From positions 62,001 to 126,000 of the forward strand of contig CANMWK010000007.1 of assembly GCA_947501615.1 (NCBI GenBank): a stretch of DNA of 64,000 nucleotides, given 5' to 3'. Shown in pieces: positions 18,979 through 28,057 of the stretch (position 1 is the stretch's first letter; each line of letters starts with the position of its first letter). The DNA is from an uncultured Tenacibaculum sp. (GTDB lineage Bacteria; Bacteroidota; Bacteroidia; Flavobacteriales; Flavobacteriaceae). The translations under genes and the position numbers were made by a program. The notes under the pieces were generated by a model. It did no database searches and was not told where the DNA came from. It saw only the letters and a list, made by a program, of their open reading frames with translations.

Positions 18979-19761
18979 TTATGCCCCTGGAAAATCTGGT
19001 TTTCTTTTTTCTAAAAATGCAGTAGTTCCTTCTTTAAAGTCATCTGTACCAAAACATTCTCCGAAAGCATTAATTTCTGAAGTATACCCATTTTCACCAT
19101 CTTTGAATCCTGAATTTACTGCTGTAATTGCTTTGCCAATAGCAACTGAAGAATTTTTAATAATTTTTCCTGCTATTTTTTCTCCTAAAGGAAGTAACTC
19201 TTCCTGAGTAACTACATAATTTACTAATCCATATGCTTTAGCTTCCTCGGCAGATAACATTCCTGCAGTCATAATTAATTCCATAGCTTTTCCTTTACCA
19301 ATTAGTTGAGGTAAACGTTGTGTTCCACCATATCCTGGAATAACACCTAAAGAAGTTTCGGGTAAACCAACTCTGGCATTATCTGAAGCAATTCTAAAAT
19401 GACAAGCCATGGCTAATTCTAAACCACCACCTAGAGCAAATCCATTTACTAGGGCAATAACAGGAGTAGTTAGGTTTTCAACAAAGTCAAATAATAATTC
19501 TTGACCTTTAGCGGCTAATTTCCCACCTTCTTCTTCAGAGAAATGAGCAAATTCAGAGATATCAGCACCAGCTACAAAAGCTTTTTCTCCACTACCAGTT
19601 AGTAAAATTACTTTAGTGTTTGGATCGTTATTTAAACTTTTAAAGGCTTCATGTAATTCTTCAATAGTAGCTTTATTAAGCGCATTTAACTTTTTAGGTC
19701 TATTAATGGTAACAGTTGCTATAGTATTCGTTTTTTCAACCAGTATATTTTCAAAGTTCAT
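18979..19761 (-). CDS. Enoyl-CoA hydratase/isomerase family protein
   Basis: This 260-residue crotonase-fold enzyme probably hydrates 2-enoyl-CoA in fatty-acid or amino-acid breakdown. Oxyanion-hole motifs are present (AFVAGADISEF near residue 60, GFALGGGLELAMACH near 105). Both catalytic glutamates are there, one in GGLELAM and one in LPETSLGVIPGYGGTQRL. The chain-length preference cannot be read from the sequence. It is three bases downstream of the NtrY-like kinase gene. Confidence 0.9.
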   Translation of the reverse strand: MNFENILVEKTNTIATVTINRPKKLNALNKATIEELHEAFKSLNNDPNTKVILLTGSGEKAFVAGADISEFAHFSEEEGGKLAAKGQELLFDFVENLTTPVIALVNGFALGGGLELAMACHFRIASDNARVGLPETSLGVIPGYGGTQRLPQLIGKGKAMELIMTAGMLSAEEAKAYGLVNYVVTQEELLPLGEKIAGKIIKNSSVAIGKAITAVNSGFKDGENGYTSEINAFGECFGTDDFKEGTTAFLEKRKPDFPGA

Positions 19762-19764
19762 AAG

Positions 19765-21225
19765 TTAAGTTTTGGGTAAAGTTACAGTAAAAACAGTTCC
19801 TATGCCTAGCGTAGATGAAAAAGTTATTTCACCATTATAGGCTTCAATAATGTTTTTTATCATTGGTAAACCTAAGCCCATTCCACTGGTTTTAGTGGTG
19901 AATTTAGGTTCGAAAATTAATTTTTTGTTTTCTTCAGAAATTCCTTTTCCATTATCTGAAACAGTGATGACGACATTGTTGCCTTTCGATGCAACTTTCA
20001 CCTCTATTTTAGGATGAGTTTCCCCCTCTTTCATTGCCTGAGTGGCATTTTTAACTAAATTGGTCATAATTCGTACAAGCTGGGTCTTATCTAAATGTGC
20101 ATGCAATTTTTTTTCTTCCGGGAAATACGAAATATAATTTTCATTAAAAATATCTAAAGCATGTTTTACCACATCTATTACATCAAGATTCTCTTTTCGT
20201 TGTGTAGGCATTTTCGCAAAATCAGAAAAAGCAGAAGCAATAGAGCTCATAACATCTATTTGTTGAATTAAAGTTTCGCTATACTCGGACATTTTTTCTT
20301 TAATATTAGCAGCTGTAGGATCGAATTTTCGCTGAAAACTTTGTACTGTTAATCGCATTGGTGTTAATGGATTCTTTATTTCGTGGGCTACTTGTTTGGC
20401 CATTTCCCTCCATGCTTGTTCACGTTCACTTTGCGCTAGCTTTACTGCACTATCTTCAAGTTGATCTATCATATTATTATATGCATCAACTAGCGAGTTG
20501 ATTTCCGAACTTGCAACATTTAAAGTAATTTTCTCATTTTGTTTATTCAAACGAGTTTCTTTTAACTTGTTTGAAATAGTTTGTATAGATCTTGTAATAT
20601 AAGTTGATAAAAAATACGCTAAAGCGATACCTGCTATCAACATTAAAATGTAAACCACTAAAAGCCTACTCATAAACTCACGAAGCTCTTTTCTTTGTTC
20701 GTCATTGTTCTGAGCAATGGTCAATTCTAAGATACCAATACGTTTAAAACGAGTATCGTTAATATAAGTGTATGAAGATTGATAAGCTATGCCTCCTATT
20801 GTTTTGGTTTTAGAAATTCTATAATTAGAATTATTTGCTAACTCATTTACGGTGTTTTTAGGTAAGGGTTGCTCATCAACTTCCTCAAAATTGTAAGGAA
20901 TGGAAGACTTCAAAAGCTTTCCATTCATATCATACATACTAATTGTTAAGTTATGAACGTTGGCAATTTCATAAATTCGGTCTTGAAATATCTTAGAAAG
21001 ATTTGCTGCGGTTACAGCATATGTTGTTTTTCTTCGTAATTCAATTTCTATATTATTTCGAGTAGCTTTTTCTTTTCGTTCTAAGCGGTGTTTGTTGTAC
21101 TCTTCGGTTTGTTCACCATATTGATAATAGGTTACAACTGCGATAAGAATAGATGCCAATAATACGAGAAGTATCATGGAAATAAAAATTCGAATACGTA
21201 GCGATATATTATTTAGATTGATCAA
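19765..21225 (-). CDS. NtrY-like sensor histidine kinase
   Basis: This 486-residue kinase has two membrane helices (about 8-30 and 188-208) around a periplasmic sensing domain. A HAMP segment follows (about 210-260), then an NtrY-type DHp motif AHEIKNPLTPMRLTVQSFQ with the acceptor His near 280. The ATPase boxes are NLVKNATQAM, DNGKGI and GMGLGLPMIK. No response regulator is next to it, so the partner is elsewhere. It is in a minus-strand run from the clamp-loader gene down to enoyl-CoA hydratase. Confidence 0.88.
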   Translation of the reverse strand: MINLNNISLRIRIFISMILLVLLASILIAVVTYYQYGEQTEEYNKHRLERKEKATRNNIEIELRRKTTYAVTAANLSKIFQDRIYEIANVHNLTISMYDMNGKLLKSSIPYNFEEVDEQPLPKNTVNELANNSNYRISKTKTIGGIAYQSSYTYINDTRFKRIGILELTIAQNNDEQRKELREFMSRLLVVYILMLIAGIALAYFLSTYITRSIQTISNKLKETRLNKQNEKITLNVASSEINSLVDAYNNMIDQLEDSAVKLAQSEREQAWREMAKQVAHEIKNPLTPMRLTVQSFQRKFDPTAANIKEKMSEYSETLIQQIDVMSSIASAFSDFAKMPTQRKENLDVIDVVKHALDIFNENYISYFPEEKKLHAHLDKTQLVRIMTNLVKNATQAMKEGETHPKIEVKVASKGNNVVITVSDNGKGISEENKKLIFEPKFTTKTSGMGLGLPMIKNIIEAYNGEITFSSTLGIGTVFTVTLPKT

Positions 21226-21227
21226 TT

Positions 21228-21704
21228 TTATTGTATTCGTTTAGATTTCATGATTAATGTATCGTCTTTTGTACCGTCTATATCCCAATCATAAATCGCA
21301 ACACCTGAAAATTGGTTGTCTTTTTGTTGAATGGAATACCAAGCCTGAACTTTGTTGCCTGAATATTGATAATTTACAAATAAGCTATCTTGTCCTTTTG
21401 TTTTCCATGTACCTTTAGTTTCTAATATTCTTGTACTATCAGGATTTTTAAACCATGCTGTAAATGTACCATCATTTAAATATTCAGATTGTGCCCTGCC
21501 GGTATTTGGATTGCTAAAATCATCTTCAAAAACAAAAGAACTATCAGTTTTTTGGTATGTAGGATATTCAATTTTTATGTATTGTGTCTCCCATTTCCCA
21601 ACCATAAAATCTTTAAGTTTCTTTTCATTTGTGTTTTTCTCATTTTTGCAGCCTAAAAAAATTAGGCTAAAACTCATAATGATTATAAAAAAAAATATTT
21701 TCAT
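21228..21704 (-). CDS. Lipoprotein of unknown function
   Basis: This 158-residue protein has a lipoprotein signal ending LIFLGC, with Cys19 as the lipidation site. The mature part is a small beta-rich domain (GKWETQYIKIEYPT, GTWKTKGQDSLFVNYQYSG) like lipocalin-type or META-like folds, but no named family is certain. It is closely packed between the clamp-loader gene and the NtrY-like kinase. Confidence 0.7.
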   Translation of the reverse strand: MKIFFFIIIMSFSLIFLGCKNEKNTNEKKLKDFMVGKWETQYIKIEYPTYQKTDSSFVFEDDFSNPNTGRAQSEYLNDGTFTAWFKNPDSTRILETKGTWKTKGQDSLFVNYQYSGNKVQAWYSIQQKDNQFSGVAIYDWDIDGTKDDTLIMKSKRIQ

Positions 21705-21705
21705 A

Positions 21706-22857
21706 TTATACTTCGATTTTTTGTTCTTTAGTATGAAGCAAACGTGTAAGTTTTATAGATAAATCTAGTAAAATTATTTTAGCATTTCCATTTCTTTCAA
21801 TATGATATTGTGCTTCATTTACTTCTTTTTCTATAGTTAAAATATTACCACTGTGTACAAAAGGAGCAAATTTTTCTAGCTTAAAATTTGCAGTTTGAGG
21901 AACTAAATATACAAGGTCAGGAGCTCCATAGTTTAATAATAGTGCTTGTCTGAAGAATTGTAGACAGTACTGTAAAAATTGTTTTTGAGTTTCTCTACCT
22001 GATCTCGCAATAGCTTCACTCCATTGAATTAAATCTTGAATTACAGCAGCGTTTCCTTTGGCTTTAAAAGCACTACGAATCCAAGTAATAAACCATTCTT
22101 CAAAAATTAAATCGTTAGCATCGTTATGTAAGAAATGAATGGCCTTGTTTAAGTTACCTTCAGATTGTTGAGCGATTCTGTTAGCTTCTTGATGTTCTAC
22201 ATCTTCATTTTTTAAAAGATAATCTATAATGTTATTTTCAGACAAACTAGGAAAATGTAGTGCCTGACAACGAGATTTAATTGTGTTTATAATCTGACCT
22301 TCATCTTCAGTAACCAACAAGAAAATTGTTTTTGAAGGAGGTTCTTCAATCAGTTTTAATAATTTATTGGAAGCCGCAATATTCATTTTTTCAGCCATCC
22401 AAATAATCATCACTTTAAATCCGCCTTCATAAGATTTTAAGGATAATTTCTTTACGATATCTTCGGCTTCATCAACACCAATCTGACCTTGTTTATTTTC
22501 AACTCCTATATGCTTTAGCCAATCATATAAACTTCCGTAAGGCGTATTTTCTATAAAAGATCTCCATTCTTCTAAGAAAAGATTACTTGTTGGATGCTTT
22601 TTTATTTTATCGTTAGTGGTAACTGGAAAAGCAAAATGTAAATCAGGATGCTGTAATTTATTACATTTTATATGACACGCATTAGCATCACTAGAAAAAC
22701 TACAAAGTAAATGTTGTGCATAAGCAATTGCCATAGAAAGTGTCCCAGAACCTTCTTTACCAACAAATAATTGTGCATGTGGTATGCGACCATTTTCTGC
22801 TGAAGCAATTAAATGCTTTTTTATATGTTCTTGTCCGATTATCTCATCAAAAGTCAT
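21706..22857 (-). CDS. holB: DNA polymerase III clamp-loader subunit (delta'-like)
   Basis: This 383-residue AAA+ protein starts MTFDEIIGQEHIKKHL and resembles DnaX/HolB. Its P-loop region reads GKEGSGTLSMA and lacks a canonical GKT/S, as expected of the non-hydrolysing delta' subunit. Four cysteines near residues 52-66 look like the zinc module. It helps open and load the sliding clamp. It is divergent from feoA. Confidence 0.82.
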   Translation of the reverse strand: MTFDEIIGQEHIKKHLIASAENGRIPHAQLFVGKEGSGTLSMAIAYAQHLLCSFSSDANACHIKCNKLQHPDLHFAFPVTTNDKIKKHPTSNLFLEEWRSFIENTPYGSLYDWLKHIGVENKQGQIGVDEAEDIVKKLSLKSYEGGFKVMIIWMAEKMNIAASNKLLKLIEEPPSKTIFLLVTEDEGQIINTIKSRCQALHFPSLSENNIIDYLLKNEDVEHQEANRIAQQSEGNLNKAIHFLHNDANDLIFEEWFITWIRSAFKAKGNAAVIQDLIQWSEAIARSGRETQKQFLQYCLQFFRQALLLNYGAPDLVYLVPQTANFKLEKFAPFVHSGNILTIEKEVNEAQYHIERNGNAKIILLDLSIKLTRLLHTKEQKIEV

Positions 22858-22900
22858 ACGACAAATATACCATTTCTAAAAAGAGAAGAGTGTAACTTCT

Positions 22901-22915
22901 TTAGAACGATTCTAA
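22901..22915. promoter_or_regulatory. Perfect palindrome just upstream of the feoA promoter box
   Basis: TTAGAACGATTCTAA is a perfect 6-3-6 inverted repeat. It ends five bases before the -7 box of feoA, so a bound repressor would block the promoter. Iron control by a Fur- or DtxR-type regulator is inferred from the gene context. The exact regulator is unknown. Confidence 0.5.
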
Positions 22916-22920
22916 TTTAG

Positions 22921-22928
22921 TATCTTTG
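22921..22928 (+). promoter_or_regulatory. Bacteroidota -7 box for feoAB
   Basis: TATCTTTG is a perfect TAnnTTTG match about 55 bp before the feoA start, directly beside the palindrome at 22901-22915. Confidence 0.6.
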
Positions 22929-22983
22929 CGTTTATTCTACAATTCTCAGTATTTTCGAGAGTATTTGTATTAAACACACATTT

Positions 22984-23208
22984 TTGAGTACAATAGCAGC
23001 ATTAAAATTAGGACAAACAGGTATTATATCTGAAGAAAGTGAACATATAATTCCATTAAAATTATTAGAAATGGGCTGTTTGCCAGGAACAATGGTTGAA
23101 TTAGTTCAAAAAGCCCCGTTTAATGATCCTTTGTACATCAGTGTAAATGGGAGCCATATGGCAATACGAAAAGAGATGGCAGAAAAAATTAAAGTGACCA
23201 ACGTATAG
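22984..23208 (+). CDS. feoA: Ferrous iron transport protein FeoA
   Basis: This 74-residue SH3-like FeoA domain protein supports FeoB (GQTGIISEES, LKLLEMGCLPGTMVELVQKAP, ISVNGSHMAIRKEMA). The start is a TTG at 22984, because no ATG lies in frame upstream and the family motif begins at once. It is six bases ahead of feoB. Confidence 0.92.
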   Translation: MSTIAALKLGQTGIISEESEHIIPLKLLEMGCLPGTMVELVQKAPFNDPLYISVNGSHMAIRKEMAEKIKVTNV

Positions 23209-23214
23209 TTTTAA

Positions 23215-25311
23215 ATGGGGAAGCATACTATTCAAGTTTCATTAATAGGTAATCCTAATACTGGAAAAACATCATTATTTAATAGATTAACAGGGTTAAA
23301 TCAAAAAGTAGGAAATTATCCTGGAATCACTGTAGATAAAAAACAAGGTTCTTGTAGTTTATCATCAACAGGAAAAGCAACAATTACAGATTTGCCAGGT
23401 ACGTATAGTATTAATCCTACTTCTGTAGATGAAAGTGTTGTACTGAAGGTACTTCAAGATCCTTCTAAATCAAATTACCCTGATGTAATCGTAGTGGTTG
23501 CCGATGCTGAAAACTTAAAAAGAAATTTACTTTTATTTACCCAAGTTCAAGATATTGGAGTTCCAACGATTTTAGCTATTAATATGGCAGATCAAATGGA
23601 GAAAAAAGGAATTTCTATTGATGTAGCGAAATTAGAACAAGGCTTAGCAACAAAAGTTGTATTAATTTCTGCAAAGAAAAATGAAGGAATAAAAGAATTG
23701 AAATCTGCTATAGAAAATTATGAAGAGCTTAAAAGTGTTTCTAATTTTCAGGAGGTTGCAAAAAAAATTGATGTTTCATTTTATGAAGATTTACAAAAAG
23801 TTAGAACAGAGGAGTCTTTGTATCATTTATGGTTGGGTGTTACACAACAATCTTTCGGAACAACAAATAAAGCGGAGCTTTCAGATTTTCTAGATGATAT
23901 ATCTAAAATAAAGAAGTACCAACATAAAGAAACGATTTATCGATATCAGAAAATAAATTCAGTTTTAAAAGAGAGTTATATTTTAGATCGGAGTAAAGCT
24001 AAAGATTTAAGGTCTAAATTAGATAAAGTGTTTACTCATAAAGTTTTAGGGTACTTTGTTTTTTTAGCAATTCTAATACTAATGTTTCAATCTATTTTTG
24101 AATGGGCAAGTATACCAATGGACTTTATTGAAGAGTCTTTTGCTAGTTTAACAACATACTTAAAAGGTGTACTTCCTGAAGGAATGGTTTCTGATTTAAT
24201 AACAGATGGTATTGTTGCAGGAATTGGAGGAGTGGTTATTTTTATTCCTCAAATAGCAATTTTGTATTTTCTTATTGCTTTTTTAGAAGAATCAGGTTAC
24301 ATGAGTCGAGTAGTGTTTCTGATGGATAAAATTATGCGACGTTTTGGATTAAGTGGAAAAAGTGTAATTCCATTGATATCAGGAACAGCATGTGCAGTTC
24401 CAGCGATAATGGCTGCTAGAACTATTTCAAGTTGGAAAGAACGTTTAATTACAATCTTAATTACTCCTTTTACCACTTGTGCTGCACGTTTGCCGGTGTA
24501 TGCAATTTTAATAGCGATTATTATACCTAATACAAAGGTTTTTGGTTTTTTTAATTTACAAGGACTTACATTATTAGGGTTATATTTCTTAGGTTTTGCA
24601 ACAGCTTTATTAGCTGCATTTATTTTACATAGGACTTTAAAAATAAAGAGTAAATCATTTTTTGTGATTGAAATGCCAGAGTATAAACTACCATCATTTA
24701 AAAACATTTTAATTACTGTAGTTGAAAAAACTAAAAGCTTTGTTTTTGAAGCTGGAAAAATAATTTTACCAATATCTATTGTATTATGGTTTTTAGCAAC
24801 TCATGGACCTTCTTCTTATCATAAAGCTGAAGAAGATGTAAAAAAAGACATTGTTTCAAGCAATTTAAGTACACAAGAAATAGAGCAAAAAGTAGCTTCA
24901 AAAAAATTAGAAAGATCATATATTGGTATAGCTGGAAAAACTATAGAACCTGTTGTAAAACCTTTGGGTTACGATTGGAAAATCGGAATAGGTTTAATTA
25001 CTTCGTTTGCTGCAAGAGAAGTTTTTGTTGGAACATTAGCTACTATTTATAGTATTGAAGGAGTAGAAGATGAAGGAACGATAAAAGAGCGAATGGAAGC
25101 TGAGATTAATCCACAAACAGGTAAAAAACGTTTCAATTTTGCTACAGGAATGTCGTTGTTAATTTTTTACGCTTTTGCCATGCAATGTATGGCAACATTA
25201 GCTATTGTGAAACGAGAAACGAATAGTTGGAAATGGCCAATAATTCAATTGTTTGGAATGGGAGCTTTAGCTTACCTCTCTGCATTAGTAACATTTCAAA
25301 TTTTGCAATAA
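23215..25311 (+). CDS. feoB: Ferrous iron transporter FeoB
   Basis: This 698-residue inner-membrane Fe(II) transporter has an N-terminal cytosolic G domain: G1 GNPNTGKTS, G3 DLPGTYS, G4 NMADQ. A helical domain follows, and then the two Gate regions with several membrane helices (SGTACAVPAIMAARTI, TTCAARLPVYAI). The cysteines in those membrane motifs are characteristic. It forms an operon with feoA and a Cys-rich mini-protein. Confidence 0.95.
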   Translation: MGKHTIQVSLIGNPNTGKTSLFNRLTGLNQKVGNYPGITVDKKQGSCSLSSTGKATITDLPGTYSINPTSVDESVVLKVLQDPSKSNYPDVIVVVADAENLKRNLLLFTQVQDIGVPTILAINMADQMEKKGISIDVAKLEQGLATKVVLISAKKNEGIKELKSAIENYEELKSVSNFQEVAKKIDVSFYEDLQKVRTEESLYHLWLGVTQQSFGTTNKAELSDFLDDISKIKKYQHKETIYRYQKINSVLKESYILDRSKAKDLRSKLDKVFTHKVLGYFVFLAILILMFQSIFEWASIPMDFIEESFASLTTYLKGVLPEGMVSDLITDGIVAGIGGVVIFIPQIAILYFLIAFLEESGYMSRVVFLMDKIMRRFGLSGKSVIPLISGTACAVPAIMAARTISSWKERLITILITPFTTCAARLPVYAILIAIIIPNTKVFGFFNLQGLTLLGLYFLGFATALLAAFILHRTLKIKSKSFFVIEMPEYKLPSFKNILITVVEKTKSFVFEAGKIILPISIVLWFLATHGPSSYHKAEEDVKKDIVSSNLSTQEIEQKVASKKLERSYIGIAGKTIEPVVKPLGYDWKIGIGLITSFAAREVFVGTLATIYSIEGVEDEGTIKERMEAEINPQTGKKRFNFATGMSLLIFYAFAMQCMATLAIVKRETNSWKWPIIQLFGMGALAYLSALVTFQILQ

Positions 25312-25427
25312 TGACTCAAGAGATTATAACATATGCAATCGTAATACTAGCAGTTCTTTTTTTAGGTAGAAAATTTATTTTTAAATCTAAAAAGGATGGT
25401 TGCGGGCCAGATTGTGGGTGTGGGTAG
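25311..25427 (+). CDS. FeoB-associated Cys-rich membrane mini-protein
   Basis: This 38-residue protein starts in the overlap TAATG at the feoB stop. It has one membrane helix (about 4-21) and the short cytosolic tail KKDGCGPDCGCG with four cysteines in CxxxCxC-like spacing. Such proteins follow feoB in many bacteria and may bind iron or aid FeoB. Confidence 0.8.
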   Translation: MTQEIITYAIVILAVLFLGRKFIFKSKKDGCGPDCGCG

Positions 25428-25451
25428 TTTTATAATACTTACCAAGAGCTA

Positions 25452-25491
25452 AAAATGCCTGAATTCGTTATTATTCGAATTCAGGCATTTT
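25452..25491. terminator. Bidirectional hairpin terminator after the feo operon
   Basis: A perfect 16-bp stem pairs 25452-25467 with 25476-25491 around an 8-base loop. It lies between the plus-strand feo operon and the convergent peptidase gene. Confidence 0.85.
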
Positions 25492-25516
25492 ATTATTTGA
25501 ATTAAATGATATATAA

Positions 25517-27697
25517 TTATTCCTTGATTTGATAATCTGGATGACCAGTTTGCCATAGAGCGAAGGAAATAATATTTGCTAATTCTGTATTTTGTTTATC
25601 TTTAGTGCTTTCAAAGCCATGTCCACCTTTTTTATCTACAGAAAATAATATTGGTTTATTCGAAGAGGATGCTTCTTGCATACGAGCTGCAAATTTACCA
25701 GGTTGCCAAGCTTTAAGTCTCACGTCATTTAAACCGGCTGTAAGATAAACTGCAGGGTATTTAACATTGTCTTTTATATTTAGATAAGGATCCATTTCAT
25801 ATAGTGCTTTACATTCTACAGAATCTTTAACCGTACCAAATTCTTTAGTGTTAAAAGAGCCATTAGGACCAAATTCCATTCTCATAGGATTTAATCCACC
25901 AACTCTTATGATAGCAGCAGCATATAAATCTGGTCTTTCAGTAATTGCTCGCCCAATACAAATTCCTCCTGCACTAGCACCCCATGCAACAATTTTATCC
26001 GAAGTAGTATAATTATTAGTAACAAAATATTCTGTACAAGCAATTAAATCTTTCCAAGTATTGGGTTTCGTTGTTTTAAAACCAGCTTTATGCCATTTAT
26101 TTCCTTTTTCTCCTCCACCTCTTACATGTGCTGTAGCGTAAATTCCTCCATTTTTAATCCAATGTTCAAGATAATTATACATAAAAGGAGCATTAGTCCA
26201 TTTATAAGCACCATAAGCATTAATTAATAAGCGATTATTTTTATTTCGTTGAATTCCTTTTTTGTAAACTATGGAAAGAGGAACCATGGTACCATCATGA
26301 GAAGAGATTTCTATTTCTTCTACAATAATATCATTTAAAGTCGATTCTCTAGGTTTAGAAATTAAATTTTGAGGCTCAAAAGTGTTATTTTTATAGTTAA
26401 ACTTTAATCTTACTTTTTTATTAATCCAACCTTCGGTTATAGCCCATAAATCTTCAAATTTTGCTCCTTTAGAAGAAATATTAATATACCCAGCAGATTT
26501 TGGCAGTTTAATTTCGTTGCTTTTTTGTTCTTTTTCGTTAAGTTGATAAAGTTTAGCTTCTACTCCGTTTTTAGTTTTCACATAAAAAATCCCTTTGCTT
26601 GTGATAGCAAAGTCAGAAATAACAGCCAAAGAATCTTCTTCAACCAAAACAATAGGATTTTCAAAATTAGGTTTAGTTAAAGGTGTTTTACAAATTTTAA
26701 AGTTTGAAGCATTTTTTCCAGTTCTGTAATAGAAATAATCACTTGAAATTTTGAAATTTCTTATTTTTTCTTCTTTACTATAGTATAATTTCCACTTTGG
26801 TTTTTTTTCGATATCTTTAATATATGTGTAATAGGTATTTCTATACCTAGAACTTCCTTTAACATTTGCTCCAAGTACTATTTCGCTATTTGGATTTGTG
26901 TAATATAAAACAGGAATATCATTATTTTCAAAAGGAACTTCTGAATTATTAGCTTTAGAAAAAATGGGTTTTACATTGGAAGCAGCAGAGCCTATTTTAT
27001 AAATTACACTTTCAGTATTTCCTTTATTTGAATCAGGTAATTTACTATACATAAAACCAGAATTATCTGCTAACCATTCTATACCGCCATATGCATTAGG
27101 AAAAGATTTAGAAGCAAAACCATCATAAATGGATTTATCTGTAACATTTATAACTATGATTTTAGCATGCTCTTTATCATCATAACTTAAGCCTACTGCA
27201 ATTTTAGCTCCATCCCAACTAGGTTGTATATAGTTAATTTTATACGTTATTTTACTTTTTTTATCAAATTCTTTAGGGTTAAAAAGTAGTTGTTCATCAG
27301 CTGAGAACTTATTTCTAAAATATAGTTCACCTATGTTTTCATTAGGCATTCTTTTTACATAGAAAATATAACCATTATAAGCTTCTTTTAATTTTGAAAA
27401 AACAGGAGGACGTTCATTTTCATTCTTTTTTAAATTATTTAAAAAAGTAGCTCTTCCTTCAATTTTATGTAAAGTTATATTGGCTAAACTGTCTTGAGAT
27501 TCAAACCATTTTATAGTGGTAGTATCACTAAGATTTTCTATATTTCTGTATGGGTCTAGAATTTCTATATTAAAAAAAGTGTCTTTAACTATCTGTTTTT
27601 TTATAGTAGGATAGTCCATACTTTGATGTTTTTTATTTGTACAAGCAAATTGAATTATAAGAATAATTACTGCAAAATAGTATAAGAGTTTCTTCAT
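25517..27697 (-). CDS. Prolyl-oligopeptidase family (S9A) lipoprotein
   Basis: This 726-residue serine peptidase has a lipoprotein signal ending QFAC. An N-terminal beta-propeller region (about 30-440) is followed by an alpha/beta-hydrolase domain with the catalytic triad Ser575 (GASAGG), Asp658 (LNDVRL) and His693 (GGHGFES). S9A enzymes cut after proline in short peptides. It is downstream of the 54-residue precursor on the same strand, 77 bp away. S9 enzymes such as FlaP act on class III lanthipeptide leaders, so a role in peptide maturation or degradation is possible but unproven. It may equally be a general nutrient peptidase. Confidence 0.88.
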   Translation of the reverse strand: MKKLLYYFAVIILIIQFACTNKKHQSMDYPTIKKQIVKDTFFNIEILDPYRNIENLSDTTTIKWFESQDSLANITLHKIEGRATFLNNLKKNENERPPVFSKLKEAYNGYIFYVKRMPNENIGELYFRNKFSADEQLLFNPKEFDKKSKITYKINYIQPSWDGAKIAVGLSYDDKEHAKIIVINVTDKSIYDGFASKSFPNAYGGIEWLADNSGFMYSKLPDSNKGNTESVIYKIGSAASNVKPIFSKANNSEVPFENNDIPVLYYTNPNSEIVLGANVKGSSRYRNTYYTYIKDIEKKPKWKLYYSKEEKIRNFKISSDYFYYRTGKNASNFKICKTPLTKPNFENPIVLVEEDSLAVISDFAITSKGIFYVKTKNGVEAKLYQLNEKEQKSNEIKLPKSAGYINISSKGAKFEDLWAITEGWINKKVRLKFNYKNNTFEPQNLISKPRESTLNDIIVEEIEISSHDGTMVPLSIVYKKGIQRNKNNRLLINAYGAYKWTNAPFMYNYLEHWIKNGGIYATAHVRGGGEKGNKWHKAGFKTTKPNTWKDLIACTEYFVTNNYTTSDKIVAWGASAGGICIGRAITERPDLYAAAIIRVGGLNPMRMEFGPNGSFNTKEFGTVKDSVECKALYEMDPYLNIKDNVKYPAVYLTAGLNDVRLKAWQPGKFAARMQEASSSNKPILFSVDKKGGHGFESTKDKQNTELANIISFALWQTGHPDYQIKE

Positions 27698-27774
27698 TCT
27701 ACAAATATATAATTTAAAACCATGAGCTATTCTTAACCCATGGTTTAAATGTTAAAAAGTTATCTGGTAAAAAA

Positions 27775-27939
27775 TTATTGATTCCCTCCTCTCGTTTGAG
27801 TAATAGGTCCTCCAGTTTCATCATCATCATCATCAATATTACCCAAATTACCACCTACAATTGTCTGTGGGTTTTTGATTTTAGCAATTTGGAATTTTTT
27901 CAAGCTCAACTTTCTTTGTTCATTTTTTAGATTTCTCAT
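27775..27939 (-). CDS. Cysteine-free peptide precursor with a lanthipeptide-type leader
   Basis: This 54-residue peptide starts at ATG 27939 (MRNLKNEQRKLSLKKFQIAKI). The motif KLSLKKFQIAKI matches leaders of class I lanthipeptide-like precursors in Bacteroidota. A double-glycine site follows (TIVGG|N). The predicted 24-residue core has five consecutive Asp and three Thr but no Cys or Ser. With a split LanB-type dehydratase nearby and no LanC cyclase, the product would carry dehydrobutyrine without thioether rings, or the Thr residues are used otherwise. A longer frame to 27993 is less likely, because it adds two cysteines upstream of the leader motif. Confidence 0.7.
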   Translation of the reverse strand: MRNLKNEQRKLSLKKFQIAKIKNPQTIVGGNLGNIDDDDDETGGPITQTRGGNQ

Positions 27940-28018
27940 GGTTGTATTAGTTTTATATAATTTTCTCTGGGAACAAACATAATAAGGTAACATGAGTTTT
28001 TAAAAAAATGTATACTTA

Positions 28019-28032
28019 GATTTATAAATTCA
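28019..28032. promoter_or_regulatory. Candidate operator shared with the LanB/JmjC promoter region
   Basis: The 14-mer GATTTATAAATTCA occurs here, between the precursor and the TPR/AraC gene, and identically at 32960-32973 between the two divergent halves of the peptide region. The TTTATAAA centre is palindromic. It could be the target of one of the AraC-type regulators coded beside it. Confidence 0.4.
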
Positions 28033-28057
28033 ATATATGTTTTGTCTTTTTAAGTAA

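Noticed and set aside
24297..24707. 136-residue minus-strand frame
   Set aside because: Antisense to the membrane part of feoB, a common shadow of hydrophobic codons.
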